Below are positions 61,362 to 64,000 of a stretch of 64,000 bases of DNA, piece after piece. Position 1 is the stretch's first letter; each line of letters opens with the position of its first letter. A program made the position numbers and the translations under genes. Location: the NCBI GenBank assembly GCA_963546395.1, contig CAUUMS010000009.1:12704-76703 (forward strand). The letters are read 5' to 3'. The notes below the pieces were generated by a model that was not told the DNA's origin, searched no databases, and worked only from the letters and a program-made list of their open reading frames with translations. Source of the stretch: Bacteroides_D sp963546395. GTDB lineage: Bacteria > Bacteroidota > Bacteroidia > Bacteroidales > CAJPTX01.

Positions 61362-62619
61362 GGCTCCCCCGATTCATGAGCTCCTCCACGTGGGATAAGA
61401 TGATGTCGGTAGCCCCCAGGTTCTGCTCCACGTAGGCTTGCGCCGCGCGCCCCATACGTACCCGCAGGGCGCTATCATTCACCGCAGAGAGGCAGCATTG
61501 CACAACATCGGCAGGTGACGTGGCACTCACAGCAGCCCCAGTCTGAATGAGGCCCACCGCCTCGCGGAAAGCCTTATAGTTGGGACCAAAGATTACTGGC
61601 AGGCCAAATGCAGCCGGCTCTAGCGTATTGTGGATCCCCACGCCAAAGCCTCCTCCCACATAGGCTACCGATGCGCTGGCGTAGACGGACATGAGCTTCC
61701 CCACCACATCTACCACGAGTACTTTGGCCTCGGATGCTACCGTGGAGTCCTCGCCCATCTCGCTGTAAAGGAGGGATGGCACAGGCAGCAATTCTCGCCA
61801 CTGGGCAATGCGCCTAGCATCAATTTCATGCGGCACGAGCACAAGCCGCCAGTCAGCAGGCAACTGCTCGACCACCTGGGCCAACGGGGCTTCATCCTTG
61901 GGCCACGTGCTCCCAGCGACCAGGAGGCGGCAGCCCGCCGCAAACTGTGCCACCTCGGGCAATGGGCTGACGTGGCGGGCCGCATCATGCACGCGGTCGA
62001 ATCGCGAGTCGCCAGAGCGCACTACGTGCGTGATGCCGTGGGAATGCAGAAGCTCCACCGATGCTTCATCCTGCACGAAGAGGCAACTGAAGAGCCGCAA
62101 CCACCCCCGGTAGGCCGACCCGAAGTGGTGAAAGAAGAACTGGCCTTCCCGGAATATGGCTGACACGAGGAATGTGGGAACCTTGCGGCGTTGCAGGCCA
62201 CGTAGGGTGTTGTACCACAGCTCGTACTTGACGAAGAATGCGGCAGATGGGCTCACGATATCCAGAAAGTCCCTCGCATTTCGCGCCGTATCAAGGGGCA
62301 GATAGCAGACGGCTGCGGCCCGAGAGTAATCTTTGCGCACCTCGTAGCCAGAGGGGGAAAAGAAAGAGACTACGAGTCGCCATGTAGGATGCTGATCCAT
62401 GAAGGTCTCCATCACCCGGCGACCCTGCTCGAACTCCCCGAGCGAGGCACAATGGAACCACACCACCGGTGCATCACCACCGTTGGCAAGTTGCGCCCTG
62501 AGCCGCTGCCGCCATTGGCGACGCCCGTCCCGCCAAAGCTTAGCCTTGCGGTGCCAGTGGCTCACCAGCCAGATAAGAGCGCCGTAGAGGCGGATCCCCA
62601 GATTGTATAGCAGCATCAA
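61351..62619 (-). CDS. waaA: 3-deoxy-D-manno-octulosonic acid (Kdo) transferase
   Basis: 422 aa. A GT30 enzyme that adds Kdo to lipid IVA in LPS core synthesis, at the inner membrane. An N-terminal helix (LIWLVSHWHRKAKLW), then VVWFHCASLGEFEQGRRVMETF with the catalytic Glu, FFSPSGYEVRKDYSRAAAVCYLPLD, and the C-terminal sugar-nucleotide domain with STWPKDE and AYVGGGFGVGIHNTLEPAAFGLPVIFGPNY are all present. It shows that the organism makes LPS. Overlaps holB; a TAACTTTG box lies 58 nt upstream. Confidence 0.96.
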   Translation of the reverse strand: MMLLYNLGIRLYGALIWLVSHWHRKAKLWRDGRRQWRQRLRAQLANGGDAPVVWFHCASLGEFEQGRRVMETFMDQHPTWRLVVSFFSPSGYEVRKDYSRAAAVCYLPLDTARNARDFLDIVSPSAAFFVKYELWYNTLRGLQRRKVPTFLVSAIFREGQFFFHHFGSAYRGWLRLFSCLFVQDEASVELLHSHGITHVVRSGDSRFDRVHDAARHVSPLPEVAQFAAGCRLLVAGSTWPKDEAPLAQVVEQLPADWRLVLVPHEIDARRIAQWRELLPVPSLLYSEMGEDSTVASEAKVLVVDVVGKLMSVYASASVAYVGGGFGVGIHNTLEPAAFGLPVIFGPNYKAFREAVGLIQTGAAVSATSPADVVQCCLSAVNDSALRVRMGRAAQAYVEQNLGATDIILSHVEELMNRGSHAL

Positions 62620-62676
62620 TATACTCGGGCGTTACGGCCTAGGCAGGCACGCATTGCAAAGCTCCATACCTGCTCG

Positions 62677-62684
62677 CAAAGTTA
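62677..62684 (-). promoter_or_regulatory. -7 box TAACTTTG of waaA-holB
   Basis: TAnnTTTG match on minus, 58 nt before ATG 62619. Confidence 0.6.
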
Positions 62685-62781
62685 GGGAAGTTGGCCGACC
62701 TACACACCAAAGGTCCACCAGGCCATGCGCAGCGAACCTGCTACGCCCTGCATGGCCAACGTGCACAATGATAGCACATAA

Positions 62782-62815
62782 CATGGGCACCCCGCAACCC
62801 TGCGAGATGCCCATG
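62782..62815 (-). terminator. terminator-like hairpin after the outer-membrane-barrel gene
   Basis: CATGGGCA/TGCCCATG outer stem with inner CGCA/TGCG, 40 nt past the stop at 62856 and followed by TTATGTG on minus; moderate. Confidence 0.55.
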
Positions 62816-62855
62816 CGCTAACAGTGCAGGCCAATGCAAGCCCTAGCACCCGATG

Positions 62856-63347
62856 TTAAAACTTGAAGTTAGCACCCACGGAGAGAACAGGCTGCGAGAG
62901 CAGGAACCATGGGAGTGGAGACAGCTCCAGATTCATACCCCAGCTATCGTTGAAGGCCCAACGCCACCCCAGGAAGAAGTCGAAGCCGTAAAAGGCATTC
63001 CACTGACCCAAGATGTGGTAAAAATTTACCCCATTGAGCACGCCCAGGTAAAAGTCCATGTTGTTGAAATTGTTGTGCAGGGCCACGCGCGTATTGACCG
63101 CGTGCATAACACCCGTGAGGAGGGAACCGGCGTAGCCTCCTACGCCCAGCGAGCCACGCCCACTGAAGAACCCGTCCAGGATGCAATACTCGTACGAAGC
63201 CCCGAGGTGAGGTGCGAGAAAGGCTTTCATCCCGAAGTTGAGCCCCACGAGCGAGTTCCCCTTGGTGAAGGCCCCTTTTCCTCCATGCGCGGAGACGGTT
63301 AGAGCAGCTATCAACGATAGCATCAACACAAAGACTAATTTCCTCAT
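62856..63347 (-). CDS. small outer-membrane beta-barrel-like protein
   Basis: 163 aa from ATG 63347. Signal peptide 1-20 (MRKLVFVLMLSLIAALTVSA). The mature part has about eight amphipathic beta strands rich in Gly/Phe/Tyr/Trp (for example SLVGLNFGMKAFL, MDFYLGVLNGVNFYH, FFLGWRWAFND) and ends in Phe (GANFKF), as outer-membrane barrels do. Probably an OmpW/OmpA-barrel-like surface protein of unknown role. The frame is open to 63404 without a better start. Its upstream 280 nt form an unusual leader: promoter at 63633, a 43-codon ORF with a 12-C run on this strand, then a terminator-like hairpin. Confidence 0.75.
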   Translation of the reverse strand: MRKLVFVLMLSLIAALTVSAHGGKGAFTKGNSLVGLNFGMKAFLAPHLGASYEYCILDGFFSGRGSLGVGGYAGSLLTGVMHAVNTRVALHNNFNNMDFYLGVLNGVNFYHILGQWNAFYGFDFFLGWRWAFNDSWGMNLELSPLPWFLLSQPVLSVGANFKF

Positions 63348-63385
63348 TGCTATTGGTATTAGGTTGTAAATCCGTATACACGAAA

Positions 63386-63419
63386 AGGCCCTGCCCTCCA
63401 TCACTGGAGCACAGGGCCT
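63386..63419 (-). terminator. terminator-like hairpin (possible attenuator) in the leader
   Basis: AGGCCCTG/CAGGGCCT outer stem and CTCCA/TGGAG inner stem, loop of four bases, followed on minus by TTTTCG. It sits 39 nt before ATG 63347, so transcripts from the upstream promoter must pass it. Confidence 0.65.
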
Positions 63420-63471
63420 AAAGCGTGTTCGATTGCAATATTACCCCACGCAAAAAGGCATTGAGAGCTCG

Positions 63472-63603
63472 CTACAGCATTAGCGTACCCATAAATAATT
63501 TCGCATGGGGGGGGGGGGTAATTCCTAAATAAGCGCACGAGCTACACCCCAGAGCTGGGTTGGCGAGCATGTAGCTTGGCACGGATACCATAATGGTCGA
63601 CAT
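63472..63603 (-). CDS. short leader ORF with homopolymer, 43 codons
   Basis: ATG 63603 to TAG 63472-63474, about 24 nt after the expected transcription start. It reads MSTIMVSVPSYMLANPAL and later GITPPP across the 12-base C run on minus. With one C more or two fewer, the same start would read 67 codons (as calculated) and stop at 63401-63403, within the loop of the hairpin. There is no evidence that the peptide itself matters. Speculative; could be non-coding leader RNA. Confidence 0.3.
   Translation of the reverse strand: MSTIMVSVPSYMLANPALGCSSCAYLGITPPPHAKLFMGTLML
63507..63518. repeat. twelve-G homopolymer tract
   Basis: Longest homopolymer in the window, lying in the leader of the outer-membrane-barrel gene; a candidate for slipped-strand length variation. 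Confidence 0.85.
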
Positions 63604-63632
63604 CACCTACCTGTATTACCTCTATCCGGTCG

Positions 63633-63640
63633 CAAAGGTA
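63633..63640 (-). promoter_or_regulatory. -7 box TACCTTTG of the leader of the outer-membrane-barrel gene
   Basis: Exact match on minus and the only good box between 63347 and the right-edge gene; the predicted leader is about 280 nt. Confidence 0.6.
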
Positions 63641-63851
63641 GGTAAATATTCCACAACAGCAGGACACTGTTTCACTAGAACAAGGCAATCTCTATCGCCT
63701 TGTTTAGTAAGCAAGTTGCGCAACGCCCGGGAATAACGAGGCTGTTGAGAGCTGTATACGCAAGGCAATCACTGCCTCCTAGGGCAGATTATAACAGGGG
63801 ATAGGGGGGCCACCCACAATGCACAACCGCTCAGTAAAAGTGATACCTCTA

Positions 63852-64000
63852 TTACTCCGGCACCTTAAATGCGCACCGTTTTCGACGGTATACCCACACC
63901 CGGTACACGAGCTCGACGGAGTAGGAGAAGACCCCCAGCACAACGAACGGCATGACGGCATGCTCTAGTCCTAGCAGCACGATGAGCCCCAGTCCCACAA
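63852..64000 (-). CDS. C-terminus of a membrane protein, start beyond window
   Basis: 48 codons up to TAA 63852-63854: VGLGLIVLLGLEHAVMPFVV, then LGVFSYSVELVYRVWVYRRK and RCAFKVPE. It has at least one transmembrane helix and a basic cytosolic tail. Too little to name the family. The overlapping 60-codon frame 63779-63961 has no such character and is rejected. Confidence 0.65.
   Translation of the reverse strand, partial: VGLGLIVLLGLEHAVMPFVVLGVFSYSVELVYRVWVYRRKRCAFKVPE

Noticed and set aside
63779..63961. 60-codon minus frame at the right edge
   Set aside because: A different frame over the same bases gives a hydrophobic C-terminus with a clean stop at 63852.
1..64000. CRISPR array, rRNA operon, insertion sequence with transposase or prophage
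   Set aside because: No regularly spaced repeats, rRNA sequence, transposase or integrase frame was seen on either strand.

Overview
The window looks like a chromosome segment of a Gram-negative Bacteroidota, most likely Bacteroidales close to Porphyromonadaceae. The reasons are a dozen and a half TAnnTTTG promoter -7 boxes (mostly TACCTTTG) in front of genes that mostly lack Shine-Dalgarno sites, Bacteroidota-typical families (DUF2723 membrane protein, DUF6266, TPR-SpoIIE phosphatases, YafV-type amidase, UbiA of the MqnP type, 6S-like RNA beside zapA), a Kdo transferase implying LPS, and a giant PKD-repeat exported protein. Base composition is GC-rich except in two small islands. The species cannot be fixed from sequence alone.

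Layout. 1-7.0 kb: the truncated PKD-repeat giant and aroC, both on minus. 7.2-9.9 kb: tRNA-Thr, then an AT-richer cassette bounded by two ~150-bp direct repeats and carrying an unrecognised 344-aa protein. 9.9-14.2 kb: exported or lipoprotein-like genes (MORN/YwqK type, DUF6266, two tandem paralogues). 14.6-19.8 kb: tRNA-Arg, a catalytically eroded FAH-fold protein, MATE exporter, wecB and a DUF4139 protein. 19.9-24.3 kb: two overlapping TPR-membrane-SpoIIE genes, one with a degraded phosphatase core. 24.5-30.7 kb: amidase, miaB, PfkB kinase, lysC, umuC. 31-34 kb: a GT-C-like membrane protein plus a GT2 enzyme. 34-39 kb: a minus operon zapB-like, zapA, 6S-like RNA, rny, uvrD. 39-44 kb: a TonB-fold protein, then xseB, the DUF2723 protein and a polysaccharide deacetylase. 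44.3-45.7 kb: a tRNA with CAT anticodon, then an AT-rich tandem pair of broken immunity-like genes with a toxin-like tail. 45.8-51 kb: a TetR-controlled MMPL/LolA-like/DUF1302 export module with two matching operators. 51-57 kb: NYN-cold-shock fusion, CDF transporter, UbiA-type prenyltransferase, folE, umuD, PAP2 phosphatase, riboflavin synthase. 57-63 kb: fabH-plsX-rpmF-DUF177 lipid/ribosome cluster, holB-waaA, an outer-membrane-barrel-like protein behind an unusual leader, and the tail of a membrane protein at the right edge.

How parts fit together. DUF177-rpmF-plsX-fabH-ribE-PAP2 is a run of closely packed minus genes starting fatty-acid and phospholipid synthesis next to riboflavin synthase. 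The zapB-like/zapA/6S/rny/uvrD run links division, RNA decay and repair. The two halves of a UmuDC-type mutasome are 25 kb apart, umuC ahead of lysC and umuD ahead of folE. Both have a near-identical 17-18 bp palindrome at similar distance upstream, shared also with the DUF6266 gene.

The most unusual items are that palindrome family, a 12-G tract inside a short leader ORF whose alternative frame would end in the loop of a terminator-like hairpin ahead of the outer-membrane gene, the repeat-bounded cassette at 7.7-9.8 kb, the tandem immunity-like pair with complementary frameshifts, and a UmuD lacking its catalytic lysine. Functions inferred from family recall were not confirmed by any database search.
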